Assembly (NCBI GenBank): GCA_900546625.1 | Contig: URDU01000014.1 | Coordinates: 1 to 62,731 of the forward strand | Length of the DNA stretch: 62,731 nucleotides | Reading direction: 5' to 3' | Source: an uncultured Lachnobacterium sp. | GTDB taxonomy: Bacteria; Bacillota; Clostridia; Lachnospirales; Lachnospiraceae | Part shown: positions 26,905 to 34,736 of the stretch, piece after piece | Layout of the letters: each line of letters opens with the position of its first letter | How positions within the stretch are numbered: position 1 is the first letter of the stretch | Translations under genes and position numbers: made by a program | The notes under the pieces: generated by a model | The model's input: only the letters and a program-made list of their open reading frames with translations | Told to the model about the DNA's origin: nothing | Databases searched by the model: none

Positions 26905-28545
26905 TTAAAAATTCATATGCTCCACATACATTTCATTGAAATGCGGATACGATGCCAGCTCGATGTAACGCATGTTCCCACTTATATCCAGTGCTCTTTT
27001 CCAGGCTTCCTGCGATAAAGCTGCCGAAACAGCTCCGTTTCCTGCCGCATTTCCCACTTCTTTTGCCTTGTCCAAAAGCTCCTGTGGAAACAATCCTATT
27101 GCCGCCGCACTTGCTTTGTCAATGTAGTTTCCAAAGCCTCCCGCAAATGTGAGAACATCAATATTACAAGGCATACAGCCATATTCCTTAAACAATACTT
27201 CTATTCCGGCGGCTATCGCGCCCTTCGCAAGCTGCAGCTTCCTGATATCCTCCTGCGTAATGTAGACTCCCGGTGCAATATGAACTGCCAGAGATGACTC
27301 AGAGCTCTGTGCGGCATCCTCCGCTTCCAGCTCAAACACATACGACCTAAACAGTATAGGAAGCTCCTGTCCGCTTAAAATCGTACCGTTTTCATCTATG
27401 ATTCCGGCTTTCAGAAGAACGGCAAGCGCATCGATAAGCCCCGAACCGCACAGTCCCACAGGTCTGTCATTTCCGATAACCGAATACTTAATTCTGCGAC
27501 CTTCCAGCCATACCTTATCCACGGCTCCCTTAGCCGCCGGCATGCCCAGCTCAATCTGCGCACCCTCAAAAGCCGGTCCTGCCGCGGTGGCACAGCACAC
27601 ATATCTGTCGCCTTTTCCAAGCGCCATCTCACCGTTTGTTCCGATATCCAGATATAGCGTCAGCTCGTTGCAGTTCACTGTCTCCATCATACCCGCTGTA
27701 ATATCTCCGCCTACAAAGCCTGATACAGCCGGAAATATAATCATGGTTTGACAATTCTCAAGTCCTATATCCAAAGGATTAAATTTCCTGCCAAAATATT
27801 CATCCGGCATAAATGGTGCCTTGCCAAGCTTTTCCGGTGAAATTCCCATAAGCAGATGGCACATAACCGTGTTTCCGGCAACTGAAAACCGGCTGACTTT
27901 AGTTCTGCCACATTCCGTGAGCATTTCTGATATCCAGCCGTTAAGCAGGGACACTATCTGTGTCTGCATCATCTGCAGGCCGCCATTCGCTTTATCGTTA
28001 TCATCCGCCCTCGCTGCCGCATCAATTCTGGAAAGTACATCTGCTCCAAAGCTGCGCTGTGGATTGGCACCGCTTCTGGTTGAGATAATCTGCCCGGTCT
28101 CTTTATCAATCAGATAGCAGACTACTGTTGTGGTTCCGATATCACAGGCCGCCAGAGTGTCTTCATTTGATTCGACTTTTTCAGATTCATTTGCGGTCTC
28201 TTCCTTCAAGACAACATTCCTATTCACATGCTCATTTACATGCTCATTAAATTTTTCCGATACATTTCCTCCATTTGTCAGAACAACCATGCTGTCTTCT
28301 TTGGTTCCGGTGCTTTCTTTTCTCCCAACAATAATTTCCATACCGTCACAAACCTTCGTCTGACAGGCCAGCACGTCCTTATAGTATGGTTTTGTCACCG
28401 TCACCTTGCATTTACCGCAAGTGCCTTTTCCACCGCACGGTGTTTCTATCCCTGCAATGCCGTGACTGCGGCAGTATTCAAGAATAGTGGTTCTGTCGGT
28501 TGTTTTGCTATCTGTGTTAAGATTTATGGTAATTCGCTGCTGCAT
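26905..28545 (-). CDS. [2Fe-2S]/ASKHA protein, corrinoid reductive-activator-like (DUF4445)
   Basis: A 546-residue protein resembling RACo/RamA-type activators that reduce corrinoid proteins using ATP. The N-terminal ferredoxin-like domain has CGGKGTCGKC (Cys37, 43, 46) and a fourth Cys near 59. After a Glu/Asn-rich linker (residues 85-130) the ASKHA ATPase fold begins with AACDIGTTTVVCYLID. It continues with LYLDIGTNGEMALG, GLCGSGLIDA and TFAGGFGNYID. The ATG at 28545 has GAGGT upstream. No corrinoid protein or methyltransferase gene is nearby, so the partner is unknown. Alternatives include an activator for another low-potential metalloenzyme. Confidence 0.83.
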   Translation of the reverse strand: MQQRITINLNTDSKTTDRTTILEYCRSHGIAGIETPCGGKGTCGKCKVTVTKPYYKDVLACQTKVCDGMEIIVGRKESTGTKEDSMVVLTNGGNVSEKFNEHVNEHVNRNVVLKEETANESEKVESNEDTLAACDIGTTTVVCYLIDKETGQIISTRSGANPQRSFGADVLSRIDAAARADDNDKANGGLQMMQTQIVSLLNGWISEMLTECGRTKVSRFSVAGNTVMCHLLMGISPEKLGKAPFMPDEYFGRKFNPLDIGLENCQTMIIFPAVSGFVGGDITAGMMETVNCNELTLYLDIGTNGEMALGKGDRYVCCATAAGPAFEGAQIELGMPAAKGAVDKVWLEGRRIKYSVIGNDRPVGLCGSGLIDALAVLLKAGIIDENGTILSGQELPILFRSYVFELEAEDAAQSSESSLAVHIAPGVYITQEDIRKLQLAKGAIAAGIEVLFKEYGCMPCNIDVLTFAGGFGNYIDKASAAAIGLFPQELLDKAKEVGNAAGNGAVSAALSQEAWKRALDISGNMRYIELASYPHFNEMYVEHMNF

Positions 28546-28695
28546 ATAGTTTACCTCATTTGACATTGTACTATTATGGCTTTTTTCTTTGATTGTATGA
28601 TAGCACATTTATATATACTTTTGTAAACAAAGCACGAGTATCGTGCGGTTTTACGAATGTGTGCGTGGTGATTCTGAATAGTTACCTTTAATATA

Positions 28696-28721
28696 AAGAC
28701 CCGGACAAACGTCCGGGTCTT
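28696..28721 (-). terminator. Terminator after the flavodiiron protein gene
   Basis: Perfect 11-bp inverted repeat AAGACCCGGAC/GTCCGGGTCTT with a 4-base loop. It lies about 100 bases past the fprA stop and upstream of the ASKHA gene. The minus-strand tail is TATATTAAAG. Confidence 0.75.
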
Positions 28722-28764
28722 CGTTGATCCATATATACTATGCCGTATTAAACTATGTCTGATC

Positions 28765-28810
28765 TATATCATCTAATCCATGTCATCTAGTATATATCAT
28801 CTAATCCATG
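28765..28810. repeat. Short direct repeat, 18 bp, period 28
   Basis: TATATCATCTAATCCATG occurs at 28765-28782 and again at 28793-28810, in the 3' untranslated region of fprA. No function is evident. Confidence 0.6.
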
Positions 28811-28824
28811 CCACCTGAATTATT

Positions 28825-29982
28825 CTATCTGGTAAGTGCTGCAACAAGCTCATCCATCTGCTTTTCAGATGCCTCATTGAGAGTAGATTTAATTGTAACA
28901 ACCGGCTCAACACACTCAATATTCTTGAAGCCCTCAACAATAGCCTTCATCTGGCGTGCTGCTGTAGGAGCCCATGAACCATTTTCCACGAAGGCAATCT
29001 TACGATTCTGATAAGCCTTTGCCTTGAGATGATGTAAGAAATCCTCCATTGGTGGGAAAATGCCTCCATCATATGTGCATGCGCAGAGCACAAGCCTGTC
29101 GTATCTGAACGCATCCTCAACAGCCTCTGCCATATCATCCCTGCAAAGGTCTGTAAATGCAACCTTTACGCCTGTAGCCTTGAGCTTTTCTGCTAAAAGC
29201 TCTGCTGCCTTCTTTGTATTGCCGTGAATAGAAGCACATGCCACAAGGATTCCCTCATCCTCAGGCTGATAGCTGCTCCATGTATTGTATTTATCTATGT
29301 AGAAGCCAAGGTTCTCTGTGAGAATCGGTCCGTGAAGAGGACAAATCTTTTCAATGTCAAGTCCTGCTGCCTTTTTGAGAACTGCCTGTACCTGAGCACC
29401 ATACTTTCCAACAATATTGAAGTAATAACGTCTTGCCTCACATGTCCAGTCCTCATCAGTATCGAGCGCACCAAACTTACCAAAGCCGTCTGCTGAGAAA
29501 AGCACCTTGTCTGTTGACTCGTACTCCATCATAACTTCCGGCCAGTGAACCATAGGAGCCATGACGAATGTAAGCTCATGCTTTCCAAGAGAAAGCTTAT
29601 CTCCCTCTGCCACTACAACCTTTCTGTCCGTTAAGTCTATATCGAAAAACTGTCCCATCATGTTAAAGGTCTTTGCATTACCTACAATCTGCATATCAGG
29701 ATATTCCTCTGCAACCTTCTGGATATTGGAAGCATGATCCGGCTCCAAATGGGAAACAACGAGATAATCCGGCTTTCTGTCGCCGAGCGCCTCTCTCAAA
29801 TTGGCAAACCACTTATCCGTAACTCTTGCATCTGCTGTATCCATGATTGCAATTTTGTCATCCATAATCACATATGAGTTGTATGAAACACCGTTTGGAA
29901 CAACATACTGGCTCTCAAATAAATCAATGTCCTTGTCGTCCACACCGATGTAAATAATGCTGTCTGTAATCTTCTTGTCCAT
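28825..29982 (-). CDS. FprA family A-type flavoprotein (flavodiiron protein)
   Basis: Cytoplasmic O2 or NO reductase used by anaerobes for oxygen and nitrosative defence. The metallo-beta-lactamase domain carries the diiron ligands HLEPDH (residues 78-83), His146 (PMVHWPE), Asp165 and PLHGP. A flavodoxin domain follows from about residue 245 (ASIHGNTKKAAELL). It lacks a C-terminal rubredoxin domain, so electrons must come from a separate rubredoxin or ferredoxin. At 385 residues it is the standard two-domain form. AGGAGG precedes the ATG. Its promoter is overlapped by a palindrome (30063-30078), suggesting regulated expression. Confidence 0.95.
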   Translation of the reverse strand: MDKKITDSIIYIGVDDKDIDLFESQYVVPNGVSYNSYVIMDDKIAIMDTADARVTDKWFANLREALGDRKPDYLVVSHLEPDHASNIQKVAEEYPDMQIVGNAKTFNMMGQFFDIDLTDRKVVVAEGDKLSLGKHELTFVMAPMVHWPEVMMEYESTDKVLFSADGFGKFGALDTDEDWTCEARRYYFNIVGKYGAQVQAVLKKAAGLDIEKICPLHGPILTENLGFYIDKYNTWSSYQPEDEGILVACASIHGNTKKAAELLAEKLKATGVKVAFTDLCRDDMAEAVEDAFRYDRLVLCACTYDGGIFPPMEDFLHHLKAKAYQNRKIAFVENGSWAPTAARQMKAIVEGFKNIECVEPVVTIKSTLNEASEKQMDELVAALTR

Positions 29983-30043
29983 GATAGGTACCTCCTGCTA
30001 ATAATCTCTACTTAAATTAGTAATTATTACTATTTTTAATTAG

Positions 30044-30078
30044 ATTATATGACAAAAGTATCATCCGGTCAACCGGAT
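30044..30078 (-). promoter_or_regulatory. fprA promoter with a palindromic operator over the -35
   Basis: On the minus strand TTGACC (30067-30072), 17 bases, TATAAT (30044-30049). The inverted repeat ATCCGGT-CA-ACCGGAT (30063-30078) covers the whole -35 box. The arrangement suggests repression by a dimeric regulator, unidentified. It does not match the consensus of Rex or FNR. Confidence 0.65.
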
Positions 30079-30144
30079 AAATTGTATTTTTTTGTATTTT
30101 TTGATATTCTCGCCTAAAGGTTACACAGAAACGCTCATCCACTT

Positions 30145-30636
30145 TTAGTTGCAAAAGTATATTTTCAACAAATCTGTTGTTGCTTTGTCATTTATGACAG
30201 CCCGTCCTATTGTTATGCCATTGCTGATGATAATATATTCTCCGTTTTCATATCTGGCATTTACCAAATCATCTTCCCTTTTTAAGTCTATACATATACT
30301 TGATATAATTCCGCAAATCTCTTCTTGTGAGCTTCCGCTTTTTATCTCATAAGCATAATCCGCATCTCCTATCTCATTCAAATCAGTTACCAAACAATAC
30401 TCCGCTCCATTCATCAGCATTTCTTCATTCAAAGTGGGTAATTGAGCCGTCTTATACTCATTAAATAAAAAGATAACTACAAGCGCAATGAATGCCGGAA
30501 AAAAGATACCGCCAAACCGCTGTGCATAATTTTGTTCTTCCCACCGCTTACTATGACGACCAAACAGCGGTATTTTCATCTGCACCAAACCTGCTCCTAT
30601 ACTTACAAGCAAAAAATAAAATATAACTTTTATCAA
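30145..30636 (-). CDS. Hypothetical membrane protein, last gene of ECF operon 1
   Basis: A 163-residue protein not recognised. Two hydrophobic segments are visible, at residues 2-18 and 45-62, with a basic stretch between them (FGRHSKRWEEQ). The rest (about 100 residues) is a soluble domain with mixed charge. The start is probably TTG (30634-30636), preceded by GGGGATGAG. It begins four bases after the stop of the small upstream ORF, so it belongs to the sigma-factor operon. No function is assigned. Confidence 0.6.
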   Translation of the reverse strand: MIKVIFYFLLVSIGAGLVQMKIPLFGRHSKRWEEQNYAQRFGGIFFPAFIALVVIFLFNEYKTAQLPTLNEEMLMNGAEYCLVTDLNEIGDADYAYEIKSGSSQEEICGIISSICIDLKREDDLVNARYENGEYIIISNGITIGRAVINDKATTDLLKIYFCN

Positions 30637-30640
30637 AGAC

Positions 30641-30817
30641 TCATCCCCATTTAACCATTAATAAAAATATCGTTCCAAAAACGATGCCTACTAACCATAT
30701 AAAGCGAAACACCTTGTTATATCTTGAACTATTAGAACACGGAACAAGCCAATATTCCTGTGGAAACCCCAAAAGGTATTCTTTTAATTCCTGCAATTTT
30801 AATTTATTTTGCCTCAT
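30641..30817 (-). CDS. Small membrane protein, hypothetical
   Basis: The ATG at 30817 lies inside the last codons of the upstream gene and overlaps it by 14 bases, giving 58 residues. The C-terminal half is a hydrophobic helix (FIWLVGIVFGTIFLLMV) ending in KWG. The first half is basic and amphipathic (RQNKLKLQELKEYLLG). No separate ribosome site is present, so translation would depend on coupling. The family is not recognised. Confidence 0.55.
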   Translation of the reverse strand: MRQNKLKLQELKEYLLGFPQEYWLVPCSNSSRYNKVFRFIWLVGIVFGTIFLLMVKWG

Positions 30818-31451
30818 AAGAAGAAGTAAACCTAGTCCGTCCAGAATCGACTTGATTATTATACGCATCTACAATGTCGCTATATTCCGTTGAATCGGTG
30901 AAAGAAGCAATATCGCTTGTATTGTCAGATACACTCATGTTAGAAACAGGACCGGAAATTAACAATGACCCGTCCGGCTGAGCATAAGCAAAAAAGATAT
31001 ATTCATTTCCTACAACCGGAAGTTCATCACCCTCATAAACAAAATATTGTGAGCCATCTTCCGAAAGTCCGCCAGATTTTTGAATCGGGATAGCCGTGTC
31101 AGTCACTAAATTGCCTTTGATATTTTTTGTGACGTTCACAGTATAATTTGTGTATGGGCTGGAAACTTCACGAGTCTTTCCATCGTCTGTTTCAACCGTA
31201 ACAGCATCTTTATAAACAGTACCTTCTTCACTTGCTACCGTACCAACGAATACATAATCAGCATCGCCTACAACTGCATTCAGATCGCTATAATCAATCG
31301 AAAAAGTACCTCTCAGATATGATGTCGTAATTTCGTCAGAAGTTAAAGGTTTCACAATACAAAAAAACAGCACACCAATAACCAGCAAAATCACAACAGC
31401 TCCGATAGAAATACCAATTTGGGTTTTAGACTGAAATCTCATTCTTTTCAT
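30804..31451 (-). CDS. Membrane-anchored extracytoplasmic protein of ECF operon 1
   Basis: A 215-residue protein with a short basic start, one N-terminal membrane helix (residues 12-35) and a long extracytoplasmic domain. The domain contains VVGDADYVFVGTV, VTVETDDGKTREV and GNEYIFFAY, resembling a beta-rich fold also seen in other hypothetical proteins encoded next to ECF anti-sigma factors. I do not recognise a named family. GAGAGG precedes the ATG. It follows the anti-sigma gene by 14 bases. It may be a sensor or effector of the sigma system; this is inference. Confidence 0.65.
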   Translation of the reverse strand: MKRMRFQSKTQIGISIGAVVILLVIGVLFFCIVKPLTSDEITTSYLRGTFSIDYSDLNAVVGDADYVFVGTVASEEGTVYKDAVTVETDDGKTREVSSPYTNYTVNVTKNIKGNLVTDTAIPIQKSGGLSEDGSQYFVYEGDELPVVGNEYIFFAYAQPDGSLLISGPVSNMSVSDNTSDIASFTDSTEYSDIVDAYNNQVDSGRTRFTSSYEAK

Positions 31452-31465
31452 TTGACTTTTCCTCT

Positions 31466-32260
31466 CTATTTACTAAGATTGATAGTGCCTTGTTTCAATG
31501 TTAAATAATCGGAAGTTGCGCTAATAATATATAAATTGTATTCTCCCCCCTCTCTAACTTTTAATTCGTAACTTCCGCTTAGACTTCCAAAACTTTCTCC
31601 GTCATACATAACCCCATCTTTAATATATCCTATAACCAGCACCTGATTAGAAACCACATCTGACTCATATTTTTCAAACGAAAAGGTTAATATATCCCCT
31701 GCTTTACAATTCCAACCTACATAATCCTCCTGATAAAATACTGCCATACTTCCGTTAGTCATAATAATTTCAGGTGTCGTATCATTCTCCACCTTAAACT
31801 CAGAAACAGATAATGGCAGCACAATATTATCATCTGCGACGCTCTTTATAATATGGCTTTCAGTTATAACGTTCCCATCATTATTCTCTTTATTACTTTC
31901 TTCACCATGCGTAATCTCCGGTTTCGAATTATCTATGACTTCTTTACCGATTAATCCTTCGTTTTCATCTGTAACTAATTCTGCTCCAAACAGCCCATTA
32001 ATCCACTGAACCAGTTTCCCTCCTGTCGCTGCATTGGCAATTCCTCCTGTTGTAAAAAGAATTAAACTTACCGCCATTGCAGTTGCAATGCGAGCCAACC
32101 GTTTACGGCTATGTGCGTTACTTTCATTAAATAGTTTGATCTTCTTTTGTGAGGAAATATCGCTTTTCTTTTTTTGCTCTAAACATTGTGCAGCCTCTAG
32201 GATATATTTATCGTTAATTTCATTCATTGCATAAAAAATATCTGATTTCAAAGTTTTCAT
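31466..32260 (-). CDS. Putative anti-sigma factor, membrane-bound
   Basis: A 264-residue protein. Residues 1-55 are cytoplasmic and charged (sigma-binding region), residues 56-78 form a membrane helix, and the remainder is extracytoplasmic. A Glu/Asn/Lys-rich linker near residues 105-135 precedes a beta-rich domain. The gene overlaps the ECF sigma factor by four bases (ATGA), the classic sigma/anti-sigma arrangement. No zinc-binding HxxxCxxC motif is seen, so it is not of the ZAS type. The signal it senses is unknown. Confidence 0.7.
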   Translation of the reverse strand: MKTLKSDIFYAMNEINDKYILEAAQCLEQKKKSDISSQKKIKLFNESNAHSRKRLARIATAMAVSLILFTTGGIANAATGGKLVQWINGLFGAELVTDENEGLIGKEVIDNSKPEITHGEESNKENNDGNVITESHIIKSVADDNIVLPLSVSEFKVENDTTPEIIMTNGSMAVFYQEDYVGWNCKAGDILTFSFEKYESDVVSNQVLVIGYIKDGVMYDGESFGSLSGSYELKVREGGEYNLYIISATSDYLTLKQGTINLSK

Positions 32261-32805
32261 AAATACTTCCTTTCCGCTAATTGTTCTCTCAGCTTTTTTC
32301 TTGTTCTAAATAAGATTGTTTCGACTTTGCTTTTGCTCATATTACAACATTTCATAATCTCTTTTACCGACATAAAGTACCAATATCTTAATACAAAAAC
32401 TTGTCGATGAGGTTTTTGCAACGATTCCAAAAAATCCTCAACAATATCTTTCAATTCATTATTTTCCCAATTTTCTCCTCCCGCTTTCGCCAGATAATCA
32501 CTCAATTCCTCATATGGCAAACACATATCTATATCTCTTTTTGCCGCATGAATATGTTCATACTTTTTTAGCGCCTGATTCCTTGCAATTTTTAAAATAT
32601 AAGCTTTCAAGTTATCTGGTGTTTTTGGGGGAATCGTAAACCAGACACCTAAATATGTATCATTTGCACATTCTTCAACATCTAACTGATTCTTTATCAG
32701 CTTGCCAATTATAAATGATACAAGTTTCCCATATTTCTTCTCTGTTTCTAACAATGCATCCTCGGATCGGCAATTATATAGTTTAATTATTTCACTATCG
32801 TCCAT
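32257..32805 (-). CDS. ECF-type RNA polymerase sigma factor (ECF operon 1)
   Basis: A 182-residue sigma-70 family ECF factor. Region 2 is seen in residues 20-90 (DVEECANDTYLGVWFTIPPK, with NLKAYILKIARNQALKKYE). Region 4 is the C-terminal helix-turn-helix (PHRQVFVLRYWYFMSVKEIM through KSKVETILFRTRKKLRE). GGGAGG precedes the ATG. It heads an operon with an anti-sigma factor and three unknown membrane proteins. Auto-regulation is usual for this type, but no ECF promoter could be assigned by eye. Confidence 0.88.
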   Translation of the reverse strand: MDDSEIIKLYNCRSEDALLETEKKYGKLVSFIIGKLIKNQLDVEECANDTYLGVWFTIPPKTPDNLKAYILKIARNQALKKYEHIHAAKRDIDMCLPYEELSDYLAKAGGENWENNELKDIVEDFLESLQKPHRQVFVLRYWYFMSVKEIMKCCNMSKSKVETILFRTRKKLREQLAERKYL

Positions 32806-32897
32806 TACAACCCTCCCTTATTTATTAAGTACGGATTCAATCCCTTTTGCTTGCAAGTTTTAAAACTTTTTGCTTTATTTTTTTTATTTGTCATTTC

Positions 32898-32916
32898 AGC
32901 TACACAGAATGTAGCT
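32898..32916. other. Small stem-loop upstream of ECF operon 1
   Basis: AGCTACA-CAGAA-TGTAGCT is a perfect 7-bp stem with a 5-base loop, about 95 bases before the sigma factor start. It could be part of the leader or an operator. Confidence 0.4.
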
Positions 32917-32992
32917 TTTGATAGTCTTAAAATATCATTTTTTAAAGGATATGTTTAAATTGCGTAATTGAACATTGACAAAGCCCATTATA

Positions 32993-33030
32993 AAAGAGGT
33001 ATAAAACCATTGTTGGAATTATACCTCTTT
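32993..33030 (-). terminator. Terminator after the ADP-ribosyltransferase-like gene
   Basis: Minus-strand AAAGAGGTATAA pairs with TTATACCTCTTT across a short loop, beginning within ten bases of the stop codon. It is followed by TATAATGGG, so the U-tract is short. Confidence 0.6.
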
Positions 33031-33033
33031 CTT

Positions 33034-33612
33034 TTATACTGTAGCAAGAAGCTGACAGTTTATGTATTCATCATCAATAGAGATGATTTTAAGTTTGGAG
33101 CCATGCATCACATCGACTTCATAGAAGCCCTGTTCCTCATTTACATTGCCCATATAGACGCATTTAGTACCTGCAGGTACATAAATCCTTAACTTAGTCT
33201 TAGAATTGATTTCATGACCTTTTACAAGGCTGCAGGCTAAAAATCCTTTTTCGTATAAATCACAATCAGGCATATCCTTGGCATTTTCTTTCATGAGGTC
33301 ATAGACATATTCGCATATACCTCGATACAGAACCAGGTCTGTATCTGTTGTATGCTGCGATACCATATCGCCGATTTGTAAATCAATGTCATCCTGCCTA
33401 TTCTGTCTATAGCGTTCGTTGACGCTTTCACCAGAATGTGCAAGGCAGTATTCAAGAGAGAAGTGGTATACATCAATCATTCGCTGTGGTTCATGATTGA
33501 TATGATTGTGTGCGTAATCAATGGCTTGTCCCTTGGAAGGAGCTAATTTATCCCAATTAGCCCCTATATTCTGGAATTTGCCTTTGATACGGTAAAGAAG
33601 TGTTTTTACCAT
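33034..33612 (-). CDS. ADP-ribosyltransferase-like protein (exoenzyme fold), no signal peptide
   Basis: A 192-residue protein with the pattern of the ADP-ribosyltransferase exoenzyme family. The Arg of LVLYRGI (Arg97), a GFLACSL strand in place of the STS motif (residues 123-129), IYVPAGTKCVYMGNV, and a C-terminal FYEVDVMHGSKLKII with Glu165 in the place of the catalytic Glu are all visible. The usual ExE upstream Glu is not conserved, and Cys-Ser replaces Ser-Thr-Ser, so activity is uncertain. There is no signal peptide or toxin translocation domain. The ATG at 33612 follows AAAAGG. No antitoxin-like neighbour is evident. It could be an intracellular modifier or a degenerate toxin. Confidence 0.6.
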   Translation of the reverse strand: MVKTLLYRIKGKFQNIGANWDKLAPSKGQAIDYAHNHINHEPQRMIDVYHFSLEYCLAHSGESVNERYRQNRQDDIDLQIGDMVSQHTTDTDLVLYRGICEYVYDLMKENAKDMPDCDLYEKGFLACSLVKGHEINSKTKLRIYVPAGTKCVYMGNVNEEQGFYEVDVMHGSKLKIISIDDEYINCQLLATV

Positions 33613-33670
33613 AATCAAATATCCTTTTTATCATACTTAATGTCAGTTCCTACAAATAGATTGATAGCCA

Positions 33671-33895
33671 CTATTCCAAAAACAACTCAAACCCATAACA
33701 GCTTTTCTCAAACCCATACCTCTCATAAAATGCATGTGCAGCTTTTCTAGGCATACCTGAATCCAATATGATTGCCTTGCAGCCACGCGCTTTGGCAAGC
33801 TTCTTCACATGATCAACCATCAGCCTGCCATATCCCTTTCCTCTATATTTCTCATCTGTGATAATACTTGCAAGATAACATGTCATGCCCGACAT
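33671..33895 (-). pseudogene. GNAT acetyltransferase, C-terminal fragment
   Basis: Encodes the acetyl-CoA-binding part of a GNAT enzyme (YRGKGYGRLMVDHVKKLAKARG) and the following AHAFYERYGF strand, about 74 residues. A whole GNAT needs roughly 140. The N-terminal half is absent: the reading frame stays open for only about 15 codons upstream, then a TGA appears and the HD-domain gene begins. The ATG at 33895 has no ribosome site at the right distance. I read it as a truncated remnant, though expression of a short protein cannot be excluded. Confidence 0.55.
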
Positions 33896-33950
33896 CCAGA
33901 ATGTTAAAAAGAAGCTTATAAGTCTCCTTCCATCTCCCCTTCATTAGTCA

Positions 33951-34736
33951 CTATAATGGTCTGACTGACTCAACATATTCGTTTAGCTTCGCTCTTATCT
34001 CTTCGAACTGCTTTCCTGTAACCTCATTATCCGACTCAAATGCCATCATTTTGTCAAGATATCCACGCTCCTTTGCTATCTGAAGGCTGATAGGATAAAC
34101 CAGCTCAAATGTCAGTGCAATGTGCCCTGCCACATGGTCTACCGCGGTCTTTTTACAGGAACGAAGTACCGCATGTCTCTCATCAAAGGCTGCCATAACC
34201 TCAGGACTTACCTGCGAATTTTTCAGTTCTTCCGTCGTCACATTATATATATCCTCTGCCGGAGTATCTACATTTACCCTGAAAATATCTACCTTATCAG
34301 CATCCCTTAGTATATTGCAAAACATAACCATATAATCATCGAGCCTCTCATCTATTCTGAAAGCACTGTGATTTCTTATCGCATTTTCAACAATTGTGCC
34401 GTATTTATCATCATGAAATCCATCCACATATGTGTCGATAAGTCCTTCCTTAAACAGCAGGTCGGCTCCAAAATTGGCATGATCAACAGACTGTGCATCG
34501 TTAAATGTGTTATAACGCTTAATCTGTTCAAATCTTCCAACATCATGCAGCATTCCTGTGAGCCATGCCACATCTGTCTCATATTCATCAAGCTTTAAAT
34601 CACTTGCTATCAGCTCGCAAAGTTCCGCTACCCTATAGGTATGGTCTATTTTGAGCTTAATCTTTGGGTCTGTGGCGTTGTACCCTGATGTGTATTCTGC
34701 GAATGTGTTTTTTACTCGTTCTCTATCTATTATCAT
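33951..34736 (-). CDS. HD domain-containing protein (predicted phosphohydrolase)
   Basis: A 261-residue metal-dependent HD hydrolase. The metal ligands are in KIDHTYRV (His32), the paired TGMLHDVGRFEQ (near residue 60) and later RNHSAF and RDADKVD. These give the H...HD...D pattern of the superfamily. GAAGG precedes ATG 34736. Its start overlaps the stop of the upstream membrane-protein gene by 14 bases. Substrates of this group are unknown; nucleotides are typical for the superfamily. Confidence 0.85.
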   Translation of the reverse strand: MIIDRERVKNTFAEYTSGYNATDPKIKLKIDHTYRVAELCELIASDLKLDEYETDVAWLTGMLHDVGRFEQIKRYNTFNDAQSVDHANFGADLLFKEGLIDTYVDGFHDDKYGTIVENAIRNHSAFRIDERLDDYMVMFCNILRDADKVDIFRVNVDTPAEDIYNVTTEELKNSQVSPEVMAAFDERHAVLRSCKKTAVDHVAGHIALTFELVYPISLQIAKERGYLDKMMAFESDNEVTGKQFEEIRAKLNEYVESVRPL

